From positions 1-64,000 of the forward strand of contig NZ_FOIR01000002.1 of NCBI RefSeq assembly GCF_900111145.1: a stretch of DNA of 64,000 nt, given 5' to 3'. The position numbers and the translations under genes were made by a program. This DNA is from Roseivirga pacifica. Lineage in GTDB: Bacteria; Bacteroidota; Bacteroidia; Cytophagales; Cyclobacteriaceae. Positions 43,391-52,764 of this stretch are shown here, one piece after another. Positions within the stretch are counted from its first letter, which is position 1. Each line of letters opens with the position of its first letter. The notes under the pieces were generated by a model. That model searched no databases. It was not told where the DNA came from and was given only the letters and a program-made list of their open reading frames with translations.

Positions 43391-46300
43391 TTAAAACTTA
43401 AGGTTTATACCCAATGTGTAAATAGCCGGAATAGGGTAGGTCTGACGGTCGATACCGTTGGCCACTTCCGGGTTAAATCCATTGTAGTCGAACACCGTAA
43501 GTGGACGTTCGGCTGTAAATGTGAAACGTGTCTCTGGCATGTCAGTGAATAACTGACCTTCATTTAATGTATATGAAAGACGTACGTTCTGAATTCTGAA
43601 GTATGATCCATCTTCAACAAAGTAGTCACTCATGCTTTGGTTCCAGCCTTTTCTTAAGCCAGCAGCAGAAGGGTACTTGTTAGATGTTCCTTCGCCTGTC
43701 CAAAGGTTGGTAGCAAGGTCTGCATCAATGTTGGTGTCTTGCGTAAAGATGATCTCACCTCTTTTTCTGTTAAGAATGCTGTGACCAACTTGGCCTTGGA
43801 AATCTGCAGAGAAATCGAAGTTTTTCCAGCTTAAACCAATGTTGAAACCATAAGTAAGGTCTGGTAGGTAAGAACCTAGTACCACGCGGTCGTTGTCGTC
43901 AATTACGCCATCACCGTTTTGGTCTTTGTAGCGGAAATCACCTGGCTCAATACCAGAGTTGTTGATGAACTCATTGGTATAACCACTGTTGTCAATGTCA
44001 TCTTGGCTTTGGAAAATACCGTCTGTTTCGTAACCGTAGAATGCCTGAATAGGGCTGCCAATGATAGAGCGCTGACGGAATTCTGCGGAACCTGCATTAA
44101 GGTACTGCGGTCCTCCAAGGCTCAATACCTCGTTGTTTAGGGTTGCGAAGTTACCACCAATTCGGTAGCTCAACTCGTTATTAATAAAGTCTGACCAGTT
44201 GGCTGCAAACTCGAAACCTGAGTTTCTAATCTCACCGGCACTTCTTCTTACGTTAGAACGAATAAGGGGAAGGATGATAGTTACAGCGGCATTCTTGGTG
44301 TCTCTAACAAAGTAATCTGCCTCGATAGAAAGACGCTCGTTGAACATTAATGATGAAAGACCAATGTTCAATTCTTCTGTGGTTTCCCATCTGTCCACAA
44401 TATCGAAAGTTGGGATAAGCACGTTTCCAGGAGTTCTGGTGTCGTCAATTGCAACAAATCTAGGGTCGATAGTAGGAGCACCTACAGCTGCAGATACACC
44501 TGAGTTACCCAATTGTCCCCATCCACCACGGAATTTCAATAAGTCTACATTGCTAACGTTAAAGAATTCTTCTTCAGAAAGTACCCAACCGGCACCAACG
44601 GTAAAGAAGTTACCCCACTTTTGCTGGAATCTGTTGGTTCCATCTCTTCTGAAAGTACCATAAAGTAGGTATCTGTCATCGTAGTTATAAGCCAAACGGC
44701 CAAAGTATGAAGAGCCGTAGAATGCACTACCATAGTCGCCAGAACCTCCAATGTCAATTTGAGATCCGTTTAAGTACCATAGTTCATCTTGGCCTTTAGT
44801 TGGGTCTGGCTCAAGCTCCGTACCTCTTACAAACACACCTTCCGAAGTTTCGCTTCTGAAAGAGTAACCCGCTACAGCAGTTAAGTGGTGTAGGTCGAAG
44901 TCTTTGTTGAATGTTAGGTAGTTATCCCAGATTTGGTTGTTGTTGTTACCGCTGCTTCTTCTCAAAGCAGAAAGTACATTGGTAACACCGTCATGGTAAG
45001 CAAAATCAACGTTTCTCGATACTACGTTAGAGTAGCTGTAGTTGTACGCTGTTTTGAATGATAGCATCTGGGGGATTAGGTCGTACTCAAGGTAAACGTT
45101 CGCTAAAATCTTAGTTGCTTGGTTTCTGTTGTCATTGTATTCAAGGTCGTAGAAAGGGTTTTGAGAACCTCTATAACCAAGTTGCTGTGCATTTGAATAC
45201 TGGTTTGGTGTAGCGGCAGTATTCTGGTCATCATACACTGGGATAATTGGCACCGCAAAGTACGATTTGAACCAAACTGAGTTTTCAGCAACGTATTGGT
45301 TGCTATTGCTCAGGTTTAGGTTTACACCCATTGTAAGTTTCTCAGAAACGTCAAAATCCAACTTAGTTCTTAAGTTGATTCTCTCATAGTCGTTTCTGGT
45401 ACCCTTTAAAAGACCTTGTTGGTCAAAGTAGTTAAGCCCTACAGCGTACCTGGTAGCATCGTTACCACCGTTTACCGAAATTGAGTGGTTTTGAATAGGG
45501 GCTGTTTGAAGCACCTCGTTGTACCAGTCAGTATTTACATCCGGTACATTTGGGTTGATGTGGCTACGACCATAACGCTGAAAAGCATTGTCGATAAACG
45601 ATGCATCGGCAGCAGAACCAGTAGCAAGCGCGTAATTCACGAACTGCTCGGTGTTGGCCATCTTCATTACGTTTTGCGCAACTTGCGTTCCGTAATAACC
45701 ATCGTAAACAATTTGTGGTGCTTGGTTGTAATCCCCTGATTTAGTGGTGATAAGGATTACACCGTTAGAAGCTCTTACACCATAAATGGCTGATGCAGAG
45801 GCATCTTTTAGTACCGAAACAGTTTCAATGTCCGATGAGTTAAGGAAATCGATGTTGTCGAAGAACATACCGTCAACCACATAAAGTGGAGCCGAATTAC
45901 TCTCTAAAGAACCTACACCACGTACACGTACAGTAGGAGAGGCACCCGGAGCACCTGCACTTACAATTTGTACTCCAGGTACTTTACCCTGAAGTGCTTG
46001 CATAGGCTGAGCGGCCGGTGTTTTAGTGAGTTCGTCTGCATTTACCGTAGCAATAGACGATGTAAGGTCCTTTTGTTCTTGCGTACCATAACCAATTACA
46101 ACCACTTCGCCTAGCTCACTAACATCGGTCATTAGTGTTAGGTTAATGGTGCTTTGGTTACCTACAGTTACTTCTTGCGTAACAAAGCCAACAAAAGTGT
46201 AAACTATAACTGATTCAGCGCTGGCTACAGTTAGTCTATACTCTCCATTAGCTCCAGTAGTGGTACCATTGGTAGTACCTTTCTCTCTAATACTTACCCC

Positions 46301-46435
46301 AGGTAGAGGTAGGCCATCCTCCGAAGAGACGATGGTACCCGTAACTGATCTGTTTTGCGCCATGGCACCGAATGCCACAAAGCAAAACAGCAGAACGAGC
46401 AGTACTCTTAAGTACGAGCTTAGTGTTCTTTTCAT
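43391..46435 (-). CDS. susC: SusC/RagA family TonB-linked outer membrane transporter
   Basis: The start is placed at 46435 (MKRTLSSYLRVLLVLLF); 8 more codons are open upstream. The 1014-residue receptor has a signal peptide to about AMAQ, a carboxypeptidase-like domain (SVTGTIVSSEDGLPLPGVSI), a TonB-plug with VVIGYGTQEQKDLTSSIATV, the SusC-family motif GSLESNSAPLYVVDG and SDIETVSVLKDASASAIYGVRASNGV, and a 22-strand barrel. It imports glycan oligomers bound by SusD using TonB energy. It is the first structural gene of the locus. Confidence 0.96.
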   Translation of the reverse strand: MKRTLSSYLRVLLVLLFCFVAFGAMAQNRSVTGTIVSSEDGLPLPGVSIREKGTTNGTTTGANGEYRLTVASAESVIVYTFVGFVTQEVTVGNQSTINLTLMTDVSELGEVVVIGYGTQEQKDLTSSIATVNADELTKTPAAQPMQALQGKVPGVQIVSAGAPGASPTVRVRGVGSLESNSAPLYVVDGMFFDNIDFLNSSDIETVSVLKDASASAIYGVRASNGVILITTKSGDYNQAPQIVYDGYYGTQVAQNVMKMANTEQFVNYALATGSAADASFIDNAFQRYGRSHINPNVPDVNTDWYNEVLQTAPIQNHSISVNGGNDATRYAVGLNYFDQQGLLKGTRNDYERINLRTKLDFDVSEKLTMGVNLNLSNSNQYVAENSVWFKSYFAVPIIPVYDDQNTAATPNQYSNAQQLGYRGSQNPFYDLEYNDNRNQATKILANVYLEYDLIPQMLSFKTAYNYSYSNVVSRNVDFAYHDGVTNVLSALRRSSGNNNNQIWDNYLTFNKDFDLHHLTAVAGYSFRSETSEGVFVRGTELEPDPTKGQDELWYLNGSQIDIGGSGDYGSAFYGSSYFGRLAYNYDDRYLLYGTFRRDGTNRFQQKWGNFFTVGAGWVLSEEEFFNVSNVDLLKFRGGWGQLGNSGVSAAVGAPTIDPRFVAIDDTRTPGNVLIPTFDIVDRWETTEELNIGLSSLMFNERLSIEADYFVRDTKNAAVTIILPLIRSNVRRSAGEIRNSGFEFAANWSDFINNELSYRIGGNFATLNNEVLSLGGPQYLNAGSAEFRQRSIIGSPIQAFYGYETDGIFQSQDDIDNSGYTNEFINNSGIEPGDFRYKDQNGDGVIDDNDRVVLGSYLPDLTYGFNIGLSWKNFDFSADFQGQVGHSILNRKRGEIIFTQDTNIDADLATNLWTGEGTSNKYPSAAGLRKGWNQSMSDYFVEDGSYFRIQNVRLSYTLNEGQLFTDMPETRFTFTAERPLTVFDYNGFNPEVANGIDRQTYPIPAIYTLGINLKF

Positions 46436-46472
46436 ACTTAGTTCATGTTTGGTTTTCAATTGGAAAAAGTTG

Positions 46473-46493
46473 ATTAAATCGTTTGCATTTAAT
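46473..46493. promoter_or_regulatory. A/T-rich palindrome upstream of susC, candidate operator
   Basis: ATTAAAT and ATTTAAT are perfect inverted 7-bp arms spaced by 7 bp. The centre is about 48 bp upstream of the susC start in the 261-bp gap that separates it from the regulator gene. Nothing else in the gap stands out, and no clear TAnnTTTG element was seen on the minus strand. Confidence 0.3.
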
Positions 46494-46696
46494 GATGCTA
46501 TTGTAGTTAAAAGACGCTTCTACTTGCAAATTCATGTTAAAAAAAGCGGCTGTTTTTATGTGAATTTTAGAAGAAAAATTCAACGATTATTTCGCTTAAG
46601 TATCATTAAAAAATGCCGATTAGAGCAAATAGAGGTAGGGAAACGATTGCAAGTTGCGCTTTAATATCAATAATAGAAATTTGCCGATTTTAACGA

Positions 46697-48559
46697 TTAA
46701 TTATCGCCAAGGTGGGTGTTGAAGAAATTGTGAATTAAGGCAGTTGAACTTTTGCCGTTTTCACTGTCATATACCTTCTCAATTTTCTTCTTAAAATTCC
46801 AGACGGTATTTCTTCTTAAGTCTAGCATTTCGGAGAGCTGATCGAGCGTGTACTCCTTGCGTTTGTTGTTAGTTATGTAAAGAATAAAGAAGGCCTTTTC
46901 TATAGGGAACTTTATACGGTGAAAGATGGTGTTGCTGGTCACCGACTCGTTGTAGCCGCACTTGGTACACCTACGCATAAATTTAGTCTTGCCTTCGTGG
47001 TACTTGTCGTTGCCACACTTAATGCAGTGGTAGTTGGTTCCCCACTTTAGTTTCTCTAGAAAGCGGTAGCAGGTTGGCTCGTCAGGGAAGATCTTTTGAA
47101 ACTGCTCGAGCGTTAGGTTCTTATTGATTAGCCTGTCTTGAAGAATTTCCTGAATGTTGTTTTTAAGCTTCCAGTTGTCAAGGTCTAGCTTAGAGTTTAA
47201 CGCGTTGATCTCTTTGGTTTGCTCTTCAAGTTTTTGATTAGTGTCGGCCAGCAACAGGTTCTTTTCTTCCAACTGTTGGGTGCGTTCCTTAATTTTCTCT
47301 TCTAGCTCCTTGTTTACCTTGTCTTTAAGCTCGGCATTTTCCTGCTGTTGCCTAATGATCCGGTTTTGAGCGCGGTCTCGATTGTCTTTTAAAATTCTAA
47401 CCCTATCGCTTAGTGCAAAAGTTAGGAATACCATTTCGAGCAAAAAGCTAATGTGCAAGCTGTAGTAGCTTATGGTTACCAATGGAATAACTGAAAGGAA
47501 AATGAGTGCTTTGGTTAAAAAGCCTAAGAATAAAATTCCATATGCCACTACGAAGAAGCGTGCGGGTTTGTAGCCTTTGCTCCATACCCTAATACTACAA
47601 TAGAATATGAGAGATAGCGGAATAATCTCAATGTTACGATACTCGAACAACCTGTGGTTGAAGATGAGTGCATAAATAAAGAGTGCTGTCCTGAGAATTA
47701 TGGCCCAGTTAATAGCCCAATAGAGCCTAGGGGAGCGCACGCTTAGGTTTAAAAATCTTCGCGAAAAGAGCAGTGACCAAAAGATGAGGGAGAATAATGC
47801 CGCTCCGTAAGCAATCTGATTCCACTGAGGCCACGATGGCCAAAGGTATTGATAGGCGATACCATCAACACACATGGCGTACACACCTACACTTATTATA
47901 TATAGGCAGTAATAGATGTACTTAATTTCTCGAATAGCGAAATAGATCAGCAGATTGTAAACCCCTACAATGAAGATCATGCCATAGAAAATGCCATAGA
48001 GGAAGTACTCGTTTAGGGCGTAGCCGACAAATTCGTTTACGGTTCTTATAGAAATACGCACATCTGCGTAAGAGTGCGAGCGAACCCTAAAGTACAGGTT
48101 CTGTTGTCCTTTTATATTGGTGTCTACTATCCATTGAAAGTTTTTGTGTAGAAAGGGTTTTTCGTTGAAGGGTTGGAAATCGCCCACTTTGTCGGTGTAG
48201 TAGGTGTTGTCTTCGTTGGGGAAGTAGGCGGTAATTTCGTCAATCGTCTGATCGTAAAACTCTACCATCCACTCATGATTAAGCTCATTGGCTACTAATA
48301 GCGGAATTTTAACCCAGTAAGTACAGCTGGTGCAATAGTCTTTTGGTTTAAAGCCCGGAGTAACGCTGAACTGCTTTTGAGAAAACAGCACTTGTTCAAA
48401 AGTCATGTTGTTGGTGCTGTCGACCATCACAGGGATGTCGTTGAAGGCCAACAGGAACTCAACGTTGGAATTATCAATAAACACGCGCTCTCGCTCGCTT
48501 TGCGGGGGAGCGAAGAAGGTTATTAGAGTAATTACCAGGCTGCTTAGGTATATCATCAC
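46697..48559 (-). CDS. 7TM-DISM membrane sensor fused to IS1595-transposase-type zinc ribbon and HTH
   Basis: This 620-residue protein joins four parts. Residues 20-175 are a periplasmic beta domain of the 7TMR-DISMED2 type. Residues 184-390 hold seven to eight transmembrane helices of the 7TM-DISM type. Residues 392-475 are a coiled coil (KELEEKIKERTQQLEEKN). Residues 485-596 resemble the DNA-binding N-terminus of IS1595/ISXO2 transposases: FPDEPTCYRFLEKLKWG, a zinc ribbon (Cys512, Cys515, Cys531, Cys534), TIFHRIKFPIEKAFF and an HTH (LDQLSEMLDLRRNTVWNFKKKI). The transposase catalytic domain is absent. It is therefore probably a membrane-bound one-component regulator of the downstream susCD operon. 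The start could be residue 2. Confidence 0.85.
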   Translation of the reverse strand: MMIYLSSLVITLITFFAPPQSERERVFIDNSNVEFLLAFNDIPVMVDSTNNMTFEQVLFSQKQFSVTPGFKPKDYCTSCTYWVKIPLLVANELNHEWMVEFYDQTIDEITAYFPNEDNTYYTDKVGDFQPFNEKPFLHKNFQWIVDTNIKGQQNLYFRVRSHSYADVRISIRTVNEFVGYALNEYFLYGIFYGMIFIVGVYNLLIYFAIREIKYIYYCLYIISVGVYAMCVDGIAYQYLWPSWPQWNQIAYGAALFSLIFWSLLFSRRFLNLSVRSPRLYWAINWAIILRTALFIYALIFNHRLFEYRNIEIIPLSLIFYCSIRVWSKGYKPARFFVVAYGILFLGFLTKALIFLSVIPLVTISYYSLHISFLLEMVFLTFALSDRVRILKDNRDRAQNRIIRQQQENAELKDKVNKELEEKIKERTQQLEEKNLLLADTNQKLEEQTKEINALNSKLDLDNWKLKNNIQEILQDRLINKNLTLEQFQKIFPDEPTCYRFLEKLKWGTNYHCIKCGNDKYHEGKTKFMRRCTKCGYNESVTSNTIFHRIKFPIEKAFFILYITNNKRKEYTLDQLSEMLDLRRNTVWNFKKKIEKVYDSENGKSSTALIHNFFNTHLGDN

Positions 48560-48834
48560 AGGGTTTTCTACCGTGGATTCTAAATTACAAATTCTAGTGT
48601 GATTTAAGTTAAGCTAGGTTTTGCTCTTTCTTCAGTTCGTGTTTTCTGTTTATGTAATATTTGTGTTTGGTGGGTTTGAAATTAATCTATAAAAACCATT
48701 ATTTTGTATTGCATTCGATTTCAGATAAAAATTTATACCTAAATCAATAACAAGAACGAAAAATGTATTGAAACTAGTTGTTAGTTTTTATCTTGTGGAT
48801 GTAAAGTACTGATTTCAACTAAAACCAAAATAAA

Positions 48835-50019
48835 ATGTCACAATCACTCAACCGTAGATCAATGTTAAAGCAGGGGCTCCTTACCTTAGGGGGAACAGCT
48901 TTATTACCTACACTTGGCTGGGGCGAAACACCGTCCGCACCATTACCACTCAATCCGGAGGGTAAAGTAGTTTATACACCTTTGTTTAAAGAGCATACCG
49001 CTACGGTTGCTGCAAAGCTTGTGGCCAAGTTGAATGCCAATGAGAATCCGTATGGGCCTTCGCCTAAAAGTATTAAAGCATTGAAGGATGCTGCCGATGC
49101 GGGTAACCGCTATGGTTGGGGGCACCTTTCGCAGTTGGTCGATATGATTGCTGAGAAGGAGGGAGTTTCCAAAGAGCACATTATGATGGGGCCGGGTTCT
49201 TCGGACTTGTTAGAGAAATTTGCTTTAGTATACTTTATGAATGGCGGAACCGTGCTTTCTGCCGACCCTTCGTACATGTCGTTAATGAATGTAGCCAAAT
49301 CGGTTGGGGCAGAATGGAAGGGCGTAACACTTAACAAAGATTGGTCGCACGATTTAGATGCCATGGAAAAGGCGATTACTCCTGATACCAAAATGGTATA
49401 CATCTGTAATCCAAACAACCCAACTGGGACCATTACGAGTTATGAAAAACTTAAGGATTTCTGCTCCAGAGTATCGGAAAAAGTGCCTGTGTTTGTAGAT
49501 GAGGCCTATTTAGAGTTTGTAGAAGGCGAAGATGGTAAGAGCATGGTTTCGCTTTTGAATGAAGGTAAAAACGTGATAGTGGCGCGTACTTTCTCCAAAA
49601 TTCATGGCATGGCTGGTTTGCGCGTTGGTTATGTGGCGGCATTGCCAGAAACTTTGGAGGCTGTTCAGAAAATTACAAGAGGTGGAATGGGGATTTCCAA
49701 CACCTCTATTTATGCGGCCATTGCCAGCATGAAAGATACAGGATTTCAGGATGCATCTCGCCTGAAAAACAAAGAGGCGCGTGATTATACATTTGGTAGA
49801 CTGAAGGAAATGGGCTTTGATCCGGTTCCTTCACATACCAGCTTTATGATTTTTCCACAAACAGAATACGAAGGCCGCGAATTCTTAAATAAAATGATGG
49901 CGCACGGAATTGGTGTGCGCTCATTCGAGATTTACGACAAGACCTGGTGCCGCGTAAGTATGGGTACAATGAAGGAAATGCAACTGTTTACGGATGCATT
50001 AGGGAAGGTAATCGGGTAA
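48835..50019 (+). CDS. Tat-exported class I/II aminotransferase, HisC-like
   Basis: This 394-residue PLP enzyme has a twin-arginine signal (NRRSMLKQG, Arg7-Arg8) and a hydrophobic stretch ending LGWGE, so it should fold with its cofactor in the cytoplasm and be exported. Core motifs are NANENPYGPSPKS, GPGSSDLLEKF, CNPNNPTGTI, VDEAYLEF and the Schiff-base Lys255 in ARTFSKIHGMAGLRVGY. It resembles histidinol-phosphate aminotransferase, but export makes a biosynthetic role unlikely. A permease gene follows 31 bp later. Confidence 0.88.
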   Translation: MSQSLNRRSMLKQGLLTLGGTALLPTLGWGETPSAPLPLNPEGKVVYTPLFKEHTATVAAKLVAKLNANENPYGPSPKSIKALKDAADAGNRYGWGHLSQLVDMIAEKEGVSKEHIMMGPGSSDLLEKFALVYFMNGGTVLSADPSYMSLMNVAKSVGAEWKGVTLNKDWSHDLDAMEKAITPDTKMVYICNPNNPTGTITSYEKLKDFCSRVSEKVPVFVDEAYLEFVEGEDGKSMVSLLNEGKNVIVARTFSKIHGMAGLRVGYVAALPETLEAVQKITRGGMGISNTSIYAAIASMKDTGFQDASRLKNKEARDYTFGRLKEMGFDPVPSHTSFMIFPQTEYEGREFLNKMMAHGIGVRSFEIYDKTWCRVSMGTMKEMQLFTDALGKVIG

Positions 50020-50050
50020 TCACATATAAACACGGACGCGCGGATATAAC

Positions 50051-51184
50051 ATGGATCCAGCTTTACAGAAAACACTTACTTTCATATTATTTATTCTGGT
50101 AGGATTTCTTATTCGTAAGAAATTCGCAAATAAGGATCAGGTCAATGGTATTAAGAACATGATTCTTACCATTGCCCTGCCTTCTACCATTTTTGTGGCA
50201 TTAATGGGGGTGCAAATAGAGGCCTCCATGTTGATATACCCGGCTATGGCTTTGGTTTTCAACTTTGCCCTTTTTGCAATTACTCCTTTGCTGCTTAAGC
50301 TTTTTGGTATTGCTGCCGAATCGGCTCAAGGTAGAACCTTGGCTTTGCTGCTGCCTTCTTTGGCACCAGGGCTTTCTTGCTTTCCATTTATATTAGAATA
50401 CTTGGGTGAAGATGCGCTTGCTAATGCTGCATTGGCCGATGTTGGCAATAAGTTCTTTGTGCTTATTTTTCTATATGTGGTGGCCATGAACTTGTTTTTG
50501 CGAAGGAATAAAGGCGAGGCAAATGGTTCGAAAGGAAAGATCAAGAGTTTGTTGCTTTCGCTAATTCAAGAACCTATTAATATGGTAATTATGCTTGCAT
50601 TGGTTTTGCTTGCATTAGGCTTAAACTTTGAAAGTTTGCCATCTTTTATAGGTGATACGTTTAGCCGTTTTAGCCTTATGATGACACCAATGGTGCTGTT
50701 GTTTATTGGCTTGGCGGTAAAAATTGACCGCGAGGCATTGGGCAAAGTATTTTGTGTGCTGTTGAGTAGAGCCGGGATTTCAATGCTCTTTTCTGCCTTG
50801 ATAGTAACGCTTTTTGGCTTAACGAATCCCGCAGTGATTTTGTTAGCGGTGGTTTTTCCGCTTAGCTCATGCAGTTTTTGGCCGTTTGCTCATATGGCGG
50901 CCTTCGATGCTAAAGAAGTAGAGCAAAAGAATAAGCAATTCACCTTCGATATTGAATATGGTGTGCTGGTGCTGGCCTGCTCATTGCCTATAAGCACTTT
51001 GCTTATTCTTGGTGTTTTGGCGAGTGGTCATACATTCGCTAATGTTTCAACCATTGCACTTAGCGGGGTAATTCTAATTGCATTGGGCGTTCTACCAACA
51101 CTTTTAAGACGCATAAACTGGTCGACAGACGCACTGAGTTTGTCATCGAAAGACCGCAAGCGCATGGTAGAACAAACCAAGTAA
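50051..51184 (+). CDS. AEC (auxin efflux carrier) family permease
   Basis: This 377-residue inner membrane protein has about 10 transmembrane segments in two halves. LTIALPSTIFVALMGVQIE and LALVLLALGLNF resemble the AEC/BART superfamily. Members move carboxylates or amino acid derivatives such as malate. It follows the exported aminotransferase by 31 bp and likely shares its transcript, so it may transport that enzyme's substrate or keto-acid product (inference). A strong terminator follows. Confidence 0.82.
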   Translation: MDPALQKTLTFILFILVGFLIRKKFANKDQVNGIKNMILTIALPSTIFVALMGVQIEASMLIYPAMALVFNFALFAITPLLLKLFGIAAESAQGRTLALLLPSLAPGLSCFPFILEYLGEDALANAALADVGNKFFVLIFLYVVAMNLFLRRNKGEANGSKGKIKSLLLSLIQEPINMVIMLALVLLALGLNFESLPSFIGDTFSRFSLMMTPMVLLFIGLAVKIDREALGKVFCVLLSRAGISMLFSALIVTLFGLTNPAVILLAVVFPLSSCSFWPFAHMAAFDAKEVEQKNKQFTFDIEYGVLVLACSLPISTLLILGVLASGHTFANVSTIALSGVILIALGVLPTLLRRINWSTDALSLSSKDRKRMVEQTK

Positions 51185-51244
51185 AACATTTCAATTTCTT
51201 GGAGACTGGGTTTTAGCGCCATTTATGGTGTATCCAAGAATTAT

Positions 51245-51283
51245 AAGTCGTAGCGTGAAGAGGGCTACGACTTTGCTTTTTTA
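51245..51283 (+). terminator. Terminator after the AEC permease gene
   Basis: Perfect 10-bp arms AAGTCGTAGC and GCTACGACTT around a 9-base loop, followed by TGCTTTTTTA. Confidence 0.8.
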
Positions 51284-51296
51284 TGGGGCGAAATCT

Positions 51297-52127
51297 CTAT
51301 TTTCTCGTAAACAGCGGAAAGTAGCCACCGAACAAAACGTTGCTTTGGGCAAAAAAGAAGTTTTGGCTTGCTGTATCCCCTTCGTAAGAGGTTAAAACCT
51401 TAGGCATGTTTACATAGCCGCCTTTTAGTTCTGTTTGTAGAAAGTACTTATCGAAAAACGTAATGTTTACAGCGCCAGTAAGGTTAATGCCATAGCCTGA
51501 AAGATGGTAGCGGTCGGAACGCTCTTTTTTGAGCAAAGTGACATCCGAGCGGGGAAGGATTATTCCAGTTTCAGCCCCAGCAATCAGGTTAAGGTCTATT
51601 TTGTCTTTGTTTATAATGTTGAAAAACCTGCGTAGCCCAACGTTTATGTAGTTGAGTCCGTCTGTGTGCTCGTACTGTAGAAAGCTGTAGGTAAGGTCTA
51701 TTTGATCCGCGTCACTAAATGTGTTGGTGTCTCCATCCCGTTCGAAATAGCCGTTTATGTTTACGGTTTGGTATTGTTGCGCCACGTATTTCATGTGGTC
51801 CATGCCTACAGAAATTTCCCAGTTGTCTTTTATAAAATAGCCAAACCGTGCATTGAACTGCGGAGCCGAAAAGTTTAGCGGGTTGAAATAAGTATCGAAT
51901 TTGAACTTACTGGGCCTGTCTTTTGCCTGAACATTGTATAGGGTAAAGTTGTGATCGTTGCCTTCAAAGTGAATGTCAGAGTCTGTATATGCCGACCAAT
52001 TATAACCCCAATAGAAGTAAAATAGCCCTTTTTGTGTGTAGGACAGTTTTTTGTTTTGCTGCGCATGTGTTTTCGAAAAGCTTAATAACAATAAGAAAAC
52101 TAGCGCAGCGCGAATAATTTTAAACAT
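51297..52127 (-). CDS. Predicted outer membrane beta-barrel protein
   Basis: The start is placed at 52127 (MFKIIRAALVFLLLLSFSKTHAQ), giving a standard signal peptide; the longer frame to 52214 would run into the upstream gene. The 276-residue protein has alternating amphipathic strands such as GLFYFYWGYNWSAY, FNARFGYFIKDNWEISVGMDHMKY, LNYINVGLRRFFNI and KYFLQTELKGGYVNM. I do not recognise a named family. It is the third gene of a creatininase-like / PPOX-like cluster. Confidence 0.72.
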   Translation of the reverse strand: MFKIIRAALVFLLLLSFSKTHAQQNKKLSYTQKGLFYFYWGYNWSAYTDSDIHFEGNDHNFTLYNVQAKDRPSKFKFDTYFNPLNFSAPQFNARFGYFIKDNWEISVGMDHMKYVAQQYQTVNINGYFERDGDTNTFSDADQIDLTYSFLQYEHTDGLNYINVGLRRFFNIINKDKIDLNLIAGAETGIILPRSDVTLLKKERSDRYHLSGYGINLTGAVNITFFDKYFLQTELKGGYVNMPKVLTSYEGDTASQNFFFAQSNVLFGGYFPLFTRK

Positions 52128-52179
52128 GATGTGTGAATAGTGAAAGTATTGATTAGGGTTTGGTGGTTTTTCAGGGCAT

Positions 52180-52725
52180 TTATTGGTCGAATATTCCGGT
52201 TGGTAAACCATCAATGCTGGTTACATTCTTCTTCTCCCAGTATTCCTTTACGCCATCTGCGCCAATTTTGGCCGTCCAGTCGGGTAAAATAGTACGGTCT
52301 TCCTGGTAGTCCATTAGTGGCACGCCAAAGCCGCAGCTTGTTTGCACCGAATCAATGTCCATTACAAAAATATTCCGGGCACCTTCATCGGCAGGGAAGA
52401 GGTTGTAGTATTTGTCCCAGTCGGCATCTTGTCTATGAATGGTTTGTGCAGTACCATAAAGCCTTAGAATAAGTGGTTTGCCTTCGAAAGCGCAAAACAT
52501 CACAGTAATGCGGTTCACTTCTTTAAGGTGGGCTGCAGTTTCATTGCCACTACCTGTAAGGTTCAGCCAAGCCACTTGCTTGTCGTTTAGTACGCGAAAG
52601 GAGTCCATGCCTTTTGGAGAAACATTTACACGGCCGTCTTTCGCGGCTGTTCCGGTAAAGTATATTTTTTGTTCGCCTATAAATTCGGTGAGTTTTTGGT
52701 CGAGTGAATCGTAGAATTTGGCCAT
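52180..52725 (-). CDS. Pyridoxamine 5'-phosphate oxidase (PPOX) family flavoprotein
   Basis: The start is placed at 52725 (MAKFYDSLDQKLTEFIGEQ). The 181-residue split-barrel protein has FTGTAAKDGRVNVSPKGMDSFRVL, the usual opening of FMN- or F420-binding PPOX proteins, and AWLNLTGSGNETAAHL. The C-terminus carries CGFGVPLMDYQEDR. It may act on a small nitrogen heterocycle or serve as a flavin reductase; the substrate is unknown. It lies 39 bp from the creatininase-like gene. Confidence 0.82.
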   Translation of the reverse strand: MAKFYDSLDQKLTEFIGEQKIYFTGTAAKDGRVNVSPKGMDSFRVLNDKQVAWLNLTGSGNETAAHLKEVNRITVMFCAFEGKPLILRLYGTAQTIHRQDADWDKYYNLFPADEGARNIFVMDIDSVQTSCGFGVPLMDYQEDRTILPDWTAKIGADGVKEYWEKKNVTSIDGLPTGIFDQ

Positions 52726-52764
52726 TTGAGTTTTTGGTTTAGGATTGAAACACCACAAGTGTGT

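Noticed and set aside
46697-47200. Intact IS1595 insertion sequence suggested by the zinc ribbon and HTH
   Set aside because: The domain is in frame within a 620-residue membrane protein, lacks the catalytic transposase part, and no terminal inverted repeats flank it.
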